From positions 1,612,001 through 1,676,000 of the forward strand of contig OY725488.1 of NCBI GenBank assembly GCA_963281255.1: a stretch of 64,000 nt of DNA. Direction: 5' to 3'. The position numbers and the translations under genes are program-made. The notes beneath the pieces are model-generated. The model had not been told where the DNA came from and did not search any database. It was given only the letters and a program-made list of their open reading frames with translations. The DNA is from Aphrocallistes beatrix. Its lineage: Eukaryota; Porifera; Hexactinellida; Sceptrulophora; Aphrocallistidae. Positions 33,353 through 43,094 of the stretch are shown one piece after another. Position 1 is the stretch's first letter. Every line of letters starts with the position of its first letter.

Positions 33353-34746
33353 AGGCTTCTATGCCATGTCTGTGTGTATACTATTCTGAACCTACTATAT
33401 ATAAGTACATGTATATAGGGTCTTTTTGTCGGAAGGAATATCTTTTTTCTTGTATTCACTTGTCACTTGAATAATTACACAGCAGTTATATACAATTTTC
33501 GTTATTTTAAAGGGAGATCCAACCTACATATAAATGATCCTAATGACAAATTACTCGTAATACCGCGGATTTATATTTAGCGGTAGTACTGTTTCCAATA
33601 GCGCAATATTGCAATTCATAGACGTTATACGTATGTATAATATGATATGATATCAAAATAAGTCTCACATACTCTCAATATACAAACCAACAAACAAAGT
33701 TATTACCACACTTGCTCTTCCAGCTTTAAGCGAGGGGGGCATAGCAAGTTCCTCAGGGGGAGAACTGCAAAGTAGATTTACTGGATGGACAGGCCATAGT
33801 ATAATAAAAAGGTACACCTTTTTAAAAATATGGCAACAAATTGCTGTCCAAAGTGGTTAATTTTATGTATAAAGTAATCGTGTATTAGATTGAACGAATA
33901 CACTCAAGTTAATATCGAGAAAAATAATTTTGAATTTTATGGACCATGCTGGTTTGGACTGAAAATGTTGGTCAGACCAGCGTTTGGCTGGTCACTTGGA
34001 TGTATGTACACCTCTCGGGCTTATTTATTAATCAATTACAGATTTTTTTCTTTATCATACAAAATTTATTTTATAAACAATATTTGCAAATATTGCCAAC
34101 AGGATAATTTATATAACTATTTTATGAAGCCAGTGATGGATTACTCAGAGTAAACTACCCGGGTGAGTAGCACTGGTTTTCTAAAAAACACTGTTTGAAT
34201 TATCACCATTGTAGATACGCGGCTACAATCATTTAAAATTAATCTTTGTTAGAATCATTATACCCGCTACTCGCTATACCATAAATTGAAGATGTTTTTT
34301 TTGTGCAACGCAGATGGGATACCTTTGTTCACAATGTTTACATATATCAGAAACTAATATATTTGTGAAAAAGAATCTTTACTTCATCATCGAAATATAT
34401 TTCCTTATTAGAAATCAATTTCTGAGTAAGGAGTATTCGAGATTTGATTTGGTTAATTAATAAACATTTCTGTTGCAAATTTAGTTACCATGGAATCAAC
34501 AATCATGCATTGATTTGAAGTAATTTCTATGGAAACCATAGGATTTGCGTGGTTGAAAGAGTAATATGCATAGCTATTCACATTTGCTCATAAATATCTT
34601 GTAAAGCACCCGTAAAGTATAATTGAGAAAAGAGAAAGAAACTGTTCGGAATTTTTGTCATCTCGATCAATCAGACAACCTTAGGGACACCCGACCAATA
34701 ACATCTCAGCCATCCGAGCAAAGAAAAACATCCCAGTCCATTTGAG
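33353..34746. other. Intergenic region before the Y-box gene
   Basis: No gene supported. The last 130 bases hold a likely promoter and 5' UTR of the Y-box gene: a CCAAT-type motif (gaccaataa) lies about 50 bases before the ATG, but no start site can be placed. Confidence 0.4.
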
Positions 34747-36126
34747 ATGGCATCAGATTCAGTGGACACACCGAAACCAGACGAGACTCCTACTCAACCA
34801 GAGGCTACTAACCCACCCTCACTTCGGAGTGATTCCACTTCGGATGTAGAGGCAAAACCTGAAACAAAAGACCAGCCTCCCAGCGAAGAAAATACGGAGG
34901 GTAGCGAAACAAAGAACACACTGTCTACAGATGACATGTCCAAACTGCCAAGAGAGCTTGGGACTGTGAAATGGTTCAATGTGAAAGCCGGTTACGGATT
35001 CATTATGCGCGGCAGCGGGGAAGACATCTTCATCCACCAGACCGCTATCATCAACAACAACCCTTCCAAGTCCGAGCGCAGCGTCCGCGAGGGAGAAGAG
35101 GTAGAGTACATCGTCATCCGCGGTGTGAAGGGACCGGAAGTAGCAGAAGTCACCGGTCCAGGACTGGTCGCGGTTTTAGGCAGCGATTACGCGCGCAATA
35201 AAGGAGATTACAAAGGAAGAGCGATGGGGCGCCAATCCCGTGTGCGCAGCTACCAGAATCGTGGGAGGAACCCCGTGCCCTCCTATCGAGCCCCACCCCG
35301 CAGTGTTCAGCGCCAGATGGCCCCGCGTGAGCCATACCACTACCAGCAGTTCAGCTCGTACCCTCCCCGCAACGGCTTCCGCGACTACCCGGAGCCCGTG
35401 TACCGGGACAGGCCGTACGTGGAGCACTATCAGTACAGAGACAGGGAGCGGGATAATGTGAATTACCGCGAGAGGGACGGGCATTACAGAGACCCGGGAT
35501 ACGACCCGACGGGACCCAGGCCTGCTAGGAACTTCTACTCACGCCGAATTACCAGGCCGATTGAAGGAGACCGAGATAGGGAGAGAGAACCCGGAAGGGA
35601 GAGAGACGCCGAGAGGGACAGAGACCCCGAGAGGGACAGAGACCCTCGTAGACGTAGAATGCCGCGTTTTGATAGCGATAGAGAGTATCGGGAAAGGCCA
35701 TTTGATGGGAACACAAGAAGAGAGGGTATGGAACGGGAAAGAACAAGAGGGGAGGGTGTAGAACGGGAAAGGACAAGAGGGGAGGGTGTTGAACGGGAAA
35801 GGACAAGAGGGGAGGGTGTCGAACGGGAAAGGACAAGAGGGGCTAGGGAGAATCGCACGCGAGGAACACGTAGTGGTAAGCAATACCCACGCAGGAGACC
35901 GAAGAGAGAGAGGGAGGACAGAGAAGAAAAGGAAGCTGGCGAGATTTCGCCCGTTTCTTCAGATCATAATGTGAACAGTCTAAATGATGAAATGGCAGAT
36001 CTGCAAATCAACGGGGAGCCAGACTCGAGTGAGCAGGTTAATGGAGAGAGTGCGCCGATTGTGGACGTCAAAAGGGTCGAGCCCCTTGCATCAGACGCTC
36101 CTGAGAGTGGCTCTGTGGAAGCTTAG
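34747..36126 (+). CDS. Y-box / cold-shock domain RNA-binding protein
   Basis: A 459-residue uninterrupted frame. An acidic, Pro/Ser-rich N-terminus (1-68) precedes one cold-shock domain at about 71-142: GTVKWFNVKAGYGFI contains RNP1, and DIFIHQTAI contains RNP2; VKGPEVAEVTGP closes the fold. The remainder is the basic tail of metazoan Y-box proteins, rich in Arg, Tyr, Asp and Glu (RDRERD, REPGRERDAERDRDPERDRD), including four 10-residue repeats ERERTRGEGV. The C-terminal 60 residues are acidic. Y-box proteins package mRNA in the cytoplasm and control its translation and stability. The family normally has introns in vertebrates; none here. The first ATG is used; its context is acceptable. Confidence 0.92.
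   Translation: MASDSVDTPKPDETPTQPEATNPPSLRSDSTSDVEAKPETKDQPPSEENTEGSETKNTLSTDDMSKLPRELGTVKWFNVKAGYGFIMRGSGEDIFIHQTAIINNNPSKSERSVREGEEVEYIVIRGVKGPEVAEVTGPGLVAVLGSDYARNKGDYKGRAMGRQSRVRSYQNRGRNPVPSYRAPPRSVQRQMAPREPYHYQQFSSYPPRNGFRDYPEPVYRDRPYVEHYQYRDRERDNVNYRERDGHYRDPGYDPTGPRPARNFYSRRITRPIEGDRDREREPGRERDAERDRDPERDRDPRRRRMPRFDSDREYRERPFDGNTRREGMERERTRGEGVERERTRGEGVERERTRGEGVERERTRGARENRTRGTRSGKQYPRRRPKREREDREEKEAGEISPVSSDHNVNSLNDEMADLQINGEPDSSEQVNGESAPIVDVKRVEPLASDAPESGSVEA
35731..35850. repeat. 30 bp coding minisatellite in the Y-box gene
   Basis: Four units of 30 bp beginning gaacgggaaa at 35731, 35761, 35791 and 35821, nearly identical and in frame. They create spurious long antisense frames on the minus strand. 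Confidence 0.9.
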
Positions 36127-38347
36127 ACAGTCCCATCCTCCGCTTTCATTGCCTTTGTAGCGCCTTTAGATCTAGTAGCATCCCGATCTCAATTTAGTTC
36201 CATTTGTCTTACTACTTACTACAGCTAATCTCAACTCGTGATAGATGTGATCTTGGAAATTATCATCATCTCTAGTCTAAATCTATTCTTTCATGTTCTA
36301 CTTATCTATCTACTTTCTACCTTCGCGACATCTACTCCATCTCTATCAACTAGTTCTTTTCGCAAACTTAGACAGCTATCATTAATCGTACATCAGGTTT
36401 TCACTGTTAGTTAGACTATTCAGTCGACATTCATGTATACCTAGTTGCATGGGATGCTTTGAGGCAATGAGATTATAATTAAAATATTTGTTTACATATT
36501 GTGTTGTTGCAAGGCAGGTTGCTACTGGAATACTGTATTAGTATACAAATGAATGGGAATCAAAGGTGATTTTTTTCCGGAGTCATGAGCATTAACAGAG
36601 ACTGCTTAGAGGAATGCAAACAGAGATAGAGTCAGGGGCAGTGGCAGGAATTTAAGTTCAGGGCGAGGCGAGGCCAAAGAAAAAAATCTGGGTTATTTAC
36701 TATGATTTAGCTTAGGTCGGTCCAATGAAATCCCTGCCGCAGAATCAAACCGGGACAAATGCCCCCCTGAATACAGTTAAAAATTTGGTCCAGTCAGGCT
36801 GAGTCAGGTTTTCAGACAACTCCCTGGGTCAGGGAAGCGGGAAATAGTTCACGATACTTTTTTTCACAAAATAAAATTCGAGTTAGTTCTTAATAATATA
36901 CGAACGTTGCTGCTTGCTTCAAGCGTAAGTAGAATTGCGTGTATTATACTTGCAAGACAGGAGAATGATGGTGACTTAATTGTTAGGGCGTCCCACTCAA
37001 TATAGAGATTTGGCATCTCCGATAATGGCCTTTGAGTATATGGCAAGGATAGCAAAACAAAAATTGGACTACAACATTAAAATGTGGTAAGGCAACTCCA
37101 GACCTGCCATGCCAGCGGCTATGCCAATGGATGTCTCTGTAGGTAACGCTTATAGTATAATATAATATAATATAGGGTAAGATTCGGTAAAATGGACAGA
37201 ATCTAAAATGTTCAAAAAAGCCTCGTTTTCGGCGTAGAACTTGTTAAACCATGTTATTATCCACCAAAAACAAAACAAAATCCCCTTTGGTGCCACTTTT
37301 GTTTAATCCTTGGATGCACTTTTTTTTTTTAATAGTAGTAACTGATTTTCTAGTGATTTTCTATTTATAGTAGTAACCCCAAACTTATATGGCTTCCCCA
37401 TTGGAAATGGCTTAAACCGGAAATGACGCAACACATTCCTGTGGCAATGAAGGGAATATTATTAATAACAAGGTTTAACAAGTTCTATACCGAAAACGAG
37501 GCTATTTTGAATTTAGATATTTTGTCCATTTTACCGAATGTGAACCTTATTCATTAATATTATTAATTAAACTAGTGTATACATACCGTATGGGGATGCT
37601 GATAAAGCAGGTGTACATGCGGACGTTAGCACCGTCCATGTCATGACGCAGCTCCTTTAATAGTAGCTGCACGGGACAGATATACAACTGATATGGCAAT
37701 TGGAAATCAAAAATCAGTTCGTTTTAGCTTTATTCTGACAAATATCGGTTCTAAATTTAAATAATCTTGAAAGAACTGGAAGAGCCCTGTGTTAATGTGT
37801 GCATGTAGCTACATCATGTACAAGTATAATTGAACTGAGGTAATCACGTTGAAAAAGAAGTCACAATATTAGTCATACAAGTACGTCCTACATATGCAAC
37901 ACATTAAAATGAGAAAATGGTGAACCTGAAAAGATAGGACATCTGTTTTCAACTCTACCATCACCGACGTTGTATCTACGAGTATATGTGTAGATTCACT
38001 CATGTGGTGATAACTGATAAGTCTTGGGAGAAAAGAGAGCTCATTCAGTATAGGGATATGTATTCTAAAATTCAGATGTTTCGGTATGACTAAATAAATT
38101 CACCAATTACTACTCAAAGAAAAAGTGTGTTTATCCGTTCGTAAGCAGGAATTTTCTAAAATAGAATGACTTCCGAGAATAGTTTATTACAATTTATTTA
38201 CACCTACCTAGACATAAATATATAGATGATCATTGAACATAAAAATATTGTAACTTGACGAATCATTATAATCCCAACCGTACTGTAATAAAACCGTATA
38301 AACGAACAATGATGCATGGAATTTATCAACTAGGTGAATCGAATCCT
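36127..38347. other. Convergent gap between Y-box and Rubicon-like genes
   Basis: The first 400 bases are pyrimidine-rich and probably 3' UTR of the Y-box gene. A palindromic MITE lies at about 37177-37545. No further gene seen. Confidence 0.5.
37177..37545. mobile_element. Palindromic MITE with about 65 bp arms
   Basis: The left arm (attcggtaaaatggacagaa, then gcctcgttttcgg, aacttgttaaacc) is repeated in complement at 37475-37540. No coding frame; exact ends and target duplication not fixed. Confidence 0.65.
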
Positions 38348-40243
38348 TCAAGTGAGGGCAGATGACCTGGAGGAGCGATGTGATTGCCTAATACATTTGG
38401 GACACTTGTTAGGATTGTAGCAGCGCGAGTGGTAGCAAGCCTTGCACATCTTGCAGCGGGTCACCGTGTAGAGGTCGAAAGGGAAGATCGGCTCCTGGTG
38501 TTTGCAGTACTCGCAGATGAATCCCTTCCCGCGGCAAGAGAAACAGTGGATGATGTGTGAGCGGAGGTCCAATGATAACTTGTCGAGGAGGGGCATTAAG
38601 GTGGCTTCGCGGACCTGATTCAGATCTGAGAGTGAGTAGAGATGGATGTCTGTAGCCCAGTGTGTGTGTCCATTGAAGAGTGCTACGAACTTGGATGCAA
38701 ACTTACAGGAGCGAATATAGGTGAAAAGGTGACACAGCTGGAACCGCTTGATATACACTTTGTGTAAGGCTTTCACTCGTTTGTAGAGTCCCTGGTTGAT
38801 AACCATCACGCTAAAGAGAGGATCGTTCGAGATTTTGTTGATCAGATTGTATGCAATGCCAGAGACGGAGTATTTCTTGAAGTCCCAGGCATTCAGTATG
38901 TAGGCGGGCACATTGACAGGTCTTGGCGCCATGCACGTCTGGCAGAAGTACTTGTTGTAGTAGTAGCAGAGGTTGAGGTTCTTGTAGAAAGAGCGCTCGA
39001 TGTGCATTCCACATCCCGCGCATAGGAAGCTCTGCTGCACCATGGCCTGCTCCAAGGGAGGAGCAGGGTGCAGACTGAAGAGGATCTGAGGGCGGGGCGG
39101 CGCCCACTGGTAGTTCCCTCTCAGCCGAGTAGAGCCCGGGTTGAGGTGCACAGGGGCGCACGATGAGGGAGCGGGCCTGGTGGAGACAATCTCCGAGAGG
39201 AGACGGGGAGGGAGGGGCAGGAGGTTCTGAGGCGCCTCTGTCCGGTCTACCATCCACTCGAGGGAGGCGAGCACGTGGCTGAGGACGGCGCGCTTGAGCA
39301 CGGCCTGCGCGAGGATGTCAGTCGAGCTGGCGGGGAACTGGAAGGACAGGCTCTCCCAGGTCTGCCGGGGACCGGCGGGAAAGGGAGAGTCACTCGGAGG
39401 AGGCGTGCCGGCCGGGGAGGCGAGAGGGAGGGGAGTCTCGCTGGTTGGTGTGAGGTCCGGAAGAAGGGGGTTGGCGGTGGTGATGGAGAGCAGCGGCATC
39501 CGTTTGTAGAGGGAGAGCCTGCTCTTCATGTCTTGGATCACTTCGTCGTCCTCCAGGGCCAGTTCTTCGCCCTCGTCCTCGCAGTCCTGGTACCGACCCG
39601 AGAACATCTCCTCCACGGACACCAGCACCGCCTCCGAGAGGGAGAAGTGCAGGTTCTCCTCGTCCAGGGAGCTGAACCCGCTGAAGCAGCCGCCCCCTCC
39701 CGCCCCCTCCTCCCCTTGCGGGGCCCCGGACGAGGCGCTGGACTTCAGATTCTTGGCGAAGGAAGGAACCTCGCTGGGAGGAGGAGAGGGGTAGCCCGCA
39801 GGAAGCTCGGGGTCGAGTAGGGTCACTCTGCTGGCGGAGGGGCGTGTCACCTGGTAGGACTCCGAGAGAGAGGGGGAGAGGGCAGCGACCGGGTGGGAGG
39901 CGGGCCTGGGACTCGAGAAGAGATTCGGTCTCAAGAACATCTTGAAATCCGCTGACATGCTGGAAGAGAGCTCGTTGCAGCGCGGGAGCAGAGTGTGCCC
40001 CGTGGAGCGAATGCGGCTGTGAATTCGCTTGACACTGAACTGTTTGTCTTTAGAGCCGTCGGGATTGGTGGCGGCACACTGACTCTCAGGGTTGCTGCTG
40101 TAGCCGGACTCCTTGCCCTCCGACTCGGAGTGAGGTCTGACAGACAGTCGCAGCATGGTAGGGTCCGGGGTGGAGTAGCGGAGTTCTGGTCCCCCTCTTT
40201 CTGGTTTTATGCTTTTATGAAGTTCTCGAGCTACCCCGGACAT
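38348..40243 (-). CDS. Rubicon-family protein (C-terminal RH zinc domain)
   Basis: A 631-residue uninterrupted frame. Residues 1-390 are Ser/Pro-rich and apparently disordered, with an acidic patch (YQDCEDEGEELALEDDEVI). The C-terminal 230 residues form a Rubicon homology domain: FLCAGCGMHIERSF near 403, YFCQTC, NAWDFKKYSVSGIAYNLI, LFSVMVINQGLYKRVK, then the zinc cluster FSCRGKGFICEYC, CKMCKACYHSRCY and CPKC. The family binds RAB7 and the PI3KC3 complex and regulates autophagosome and endosome maturation. No RUN domain is seen, so it resembles Pacer/RUBCNL in layout more than full Rubicon; an upstream exon with RUN cannot be excluded. Located 367 bp downstream of the SF3A3 stop on the same strand. 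Confidence 0.9.
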   Translation of the reverse strand: MSGVARELHKSIKPERGGPELRYSTPDPTMLRLSVRPHSESEGKESGYSSNPESQCAATNPDGSKDKQFSVKRIHSRIRSTGHTLLPRCNELSSSMSADFKMFLRPNLFSSPRPASHPVAALSPSLSESYQVTRPSASRVTLLDPELPAGYPSPPPSEVPSFAKNLKSSASSGAPQGEEGAGGGGCFSGFSSLDEENLHFSLSEAVLVSVEEMFSGRYQDCEDEGEELALEDDEVIQDMKSRLSLYKRMPLLSITTANPLLPDLTPTSETPLPLASPAGTPPPSDSPFPAGPRQTWESLSFQFPASSTDILAQAVLKRAVLSHVLASLEWMVDRTEAPQNLLPLPPRLLSEIVSTRPAPSSCAPVHLNPGSTRLRGNYQWAPPRPQILFSLHPAPPLEQAMVQQSFLCAGCGMHIERSFYKNLNLCYYYNKYFCQTCMAPRPVNVPAYILNAWDFKKYSVSGIAYNLINKISNDPLFSVMVINQGLYKRVKALHKVYIKRFQLCHLFTYIRSCKFASKFVALFNGHTHWATDIHLYSLSDLNQVREATLMPLLDKLSLDLRSHIIHCFSCRGKGFICEYCKHQEPIFPFDLYTVTRCKMCKACYHSRCYNPNKCPKCIRQSHRSSRSSALT

Positions 40244-40609
40244 GAGGTTGCTAAATATAACGAGATAAACAAGGATGATAAAGGAATAAATCTATCTTCA
40301 CTTCTGAAAAGTCCCCCATAATACTGGCCTGCTTATTCCTTCCTTGAGGAATAGGAACTTACGGGTCCTGAGAGGGGGCCTGCCCCCTCCTAGTTTCGCC
40401 CCTGATTCACTTTAAAATATGCATTCCAACGGTAAATTTCCAGTAGACAGATTCTACAGAAACAAAGCATTTGTTTACGTAAATATGTGTCTGATACTGC
40501 TTCTGCTTCCTTTGCAATGTGACATGCCATAAGAGAGCAAATTCATTGGTAAACTAGCTAATCAGAGAATCAACACTAATTCAATCTCAAATCATAATGA
40601 GTGCAGATG

Positions 40610-42109
40610 TCAGAGCAGACCTTGACGTCGGAGATCGTCATATGTCTTGCGCGTGATAACATTCCCGAGAGAGTCCTCGTACTCCACATCACGATTCGAG
40701 TCGAACCTACTGTCCTCCCCCACCGACTTGACCTTGTCCCAGAGCGCCAGTGCGTCTTCGATGTGAGTGACGTTGGCGAAATGGGCTGTGTTCGGAATTC
40801 CAAGTTTCCGCATGCCGTAAGCGTGTCGGTATTCAGAGAAATGTCTCTGGAACGCTTTAGGCCCCTTGTAGACGGCCTGTCCGCAGATCTCGCAGGTGTA
40901 GTTGATGTTGAGTCCGTGCAGCTTGTAGAGCCAGTATGGAATCGGCTTCCCGTCCCAACCCAGCTGGATGTTCTTCGGGTTGTAGATGATGTCCTCCTCC
41001 TCGGACGCGCTGCTCTCGGCGCCGCTCGAGTCGTCATCCTGCTCCCCCACTGTCCGCGAGAGCTTCCTCTCCGCATTCTCCTTGCTGGCTTCTCGCTGCT
41101 CCCTCAGCTGCTCTCCCTGCCAGTACACGGCAGCCTCCAAGGAAGCTACTTCTTTCTGGAGAGAAGAGTACTCCTTCGCCCCGCGAGCTCGGGACAGCAC
41201 TCGCTCATCCCATTCTTCTCGCGGCAATGCTCGAATGGTGAAAAGTCTCTCAGCTCTCTCCTCCAGCGTCCCTCCGCACTTCAGCCCCCTGGCTTGCAGG
41301 AGCGTTTTCAGAGTCCCCATTCCGAGTCGGGAGAGCTCTTGTGCAGAGGAGTATTGGGAGAGATCTAAGTTGGAGGTGAAGGGTCTTATCATGGCACTGC
41401 CTGGGAGGGTTTCTTTCTCCCAGCCCATGAACTGTCCTACCTTCCATTTATCTTCAAAATTCTCTAACACCGTCGCAATTTCCTTCTGAATGTCGAGCAA
41501 AGGATGAACTCTCCCGAGCAGATCACTGAGGTAGTCAGAGAGGTCCGTGAGGTATTGCAGGTAGAAAGATGTCTTCAACTCCCGCTTTATATCAGCCAGG
41601 CGGTCAAAGGTAGAGAGGTAGTTGATGTAATCCACTCGAGGCATTGACTTGAGGCTGCAGAATTCTCTGTGACACCTGTGCAGGTCTAGACAGCGGCCAT
41701 AGCACTCTTCGTCTGAGAAGGTCACCAGTGGGACCACCAGCTCAGGGTCCAGTCTCTCCTCTGCCAGGCGGGAGAACTCCATAGACATCGGTTCCTCGAT
41801 GTTTTCGGGGAAAGTTTTGTGAAAATCTTTAATCTGTTTGAGTCTTCTGTAAAATTCAGGAAATTCTTCATGTCCCGAAAACCTACTGATCTCCTCCCTC
41901 TTCATCCCGTCCTTGTCCTCGTAGAGGGCGTACAGCGTCTGAGACATGTTGCAGAAGCGCTCGGACAGCATCTTGCTGCGGTGTTCAGAGTTTATTTGCT
42001 CTCGGAGCATCGGACACCCGCCTCGGTACTCCTTCTCATCGGTCAGTGCTTGTTCTATGCGTTCGAGTTCCTCGTGCGTTCGTCTCTGTCTCTCGACTAC
42101 GGTCTCCAT
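40610..42109 (-). CDS. SF3A3: Splicing factor 3A subunit 3 (SF3a60)
   Basis: Starting at [10 protein letters not shown] (42109) the frame gives 499 residues, very close to the length of animal SF3A3; an earlier in-frame Met at 42148 is less likely because the family begins with MET. Visible blocks: EINSEHR-like region [43 protein letters not shown], a SAP-like segment [19 protein letters not shown], the strongly conserved [20 protein letters not shown], and the C2H2-type zinc finger [22 protein letters not shown] near 403-427, followed by [18 protein letters not shown] and the terminal [10 protein letters not shown]. The protein is part of U2 snRNP and is needed for branch-site recognition in the nucleus. 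It is a single exon here. Confidence 0.98.
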   Translation of the reverse strand: METVVERQRRTHEELERIEQALTDEKEYRGGCPMLREQINSEHRSKMLSERFCNMSQTLYALYEDKDGMKREEISRFSGHEEFPEFYRRLKQIKDFHKTFPENIEEPMSMEFSRLAEERLDPELVVPLVTFSDEECYGRCLDLHRCHREFCSLKSMPRVDYINYLSTFDRLADIKRELKTSFYLQYLTDLSDYLSDLLGRVHPLLDIQKEIATVLENFEDKWKVGQFMGWEKETLPGSAMIRPFTSNLDLSQYSSAQELSRLGMGTLKTLLQARGLKCGGTLEERAERLFTIRALPREEWDERVLSRARGAKEYSSLQKEVASLEAAVYWQGEQLREQREASKENAERKLSRTVGEQDDDSSGAESSASEEEDIIYNPKNIQLGWDGKPIPYWLYKLHGLNINYTCEICGQAVYKGPKAFQRHFSEYRHAYGMRKLGIPNTAHFANVTHIEDALALWDKVKSVGEDSRFDSNRDVEYEDSLGNVITRKTYDDLRRQGLL

Positions 42110-43094
42110 CCCACTGCTGCAATTGAGTAGGATCAGCAATGAATTCAAAATAATTTCTGCTCTGGAAGACGTACACTAATCGACGGGAATATATTTCAAG
42201 AAATTAGAACACAGAAATTCTAGTAGATAAGTCTATGTAAGAAGATAAATGCATATTTGCATAAACTAGGGATTATTATTATCCTGTGAGTTCACACAAT
42301 CCGTGATATAACGTAATGAAATTTGGGCCTCATTGGGGAAGTGCACATACATCCAGACTTCTCTACATACTGAAATGCAGATACGAATACAGATCTAGAA
42401 TAATACAAATAAGCGCGATCGATCCGCCGATATGCAAAACTGCCAGGATAATATTTGAATGTAAACTATTCTATTAGATACCACCTACTAGTAACTAAAT
42501 TTTCAAACATTGTGTTGTTTCCCTCAACCTGTAATGTAACTAAATCGTGTGATGGCAAGTGACAAATCGTGAGATATGGAAAAATAGTATTACATAGTGG
42601 TTATAAATCGTGAGATTTGAGAGGCCTGTAGTTTGCAAGTTAAAAAAATGTGGGTAGACAGATCGATAGTGCAGCCCCATTAAAAAGCCAACGGGGGTGT
42701 TAAAATTATGCATACATACAGCCACATATATACGTAAATATATTCACATTATGGCCATCTAAGTGCAAAAATCAGATTCTACATAGTGAAAGACCCTAAA
42801 TCAAAAAATTCAATTTAAGCAGGAGAGTCAAAAGCTGTTCCGTGACAAAGCGACACAAACCATACAGCACGGCACGGGTCTAAAAGAAACTCGAAACCCA
42901 TAAAAAAGTGAAGACAAGCATGATAAGTGGGATAATTTATTATGATTATTCTAGACAGCTAACACAACATATAATAGTTAAGCAGGGAGATATAATGTAA
43001 TGGAAATAAGTGAGATGTACAGTGGCATTAATTAGGTTTTAAGAGATAGAGACAATCAAGCTGTATTTAAGGATCGTTATCTTTCAGTGCCGAT
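42110..43094. other. Gap between SF3A3 and RA-PH adaptor genes
   Basis: No gene supported; a 61-codon frame at 42540-42725 (-) has no domain. Contains the SF3A3 promoter on the right-hand side of its start, not resolved. Confidence 0.4.

Noticed and set aside
35535..35883. Long minus-strand frames rich in Ser/Pro/Phe opposite the Y-box gene
   Set aside because: They are antisense readings of the 30 bp coding repeat and the Arg/Asp-rich region; the plus-strand frame has a clear domain.
39275..39820. 181-codon plus-strand frame opposite the Rubicon-like gene
   Set aside because: GC-rich antisense shadow of the Ser/Pro-rich linker; low-complexity Gly/Arg/Glu composition.
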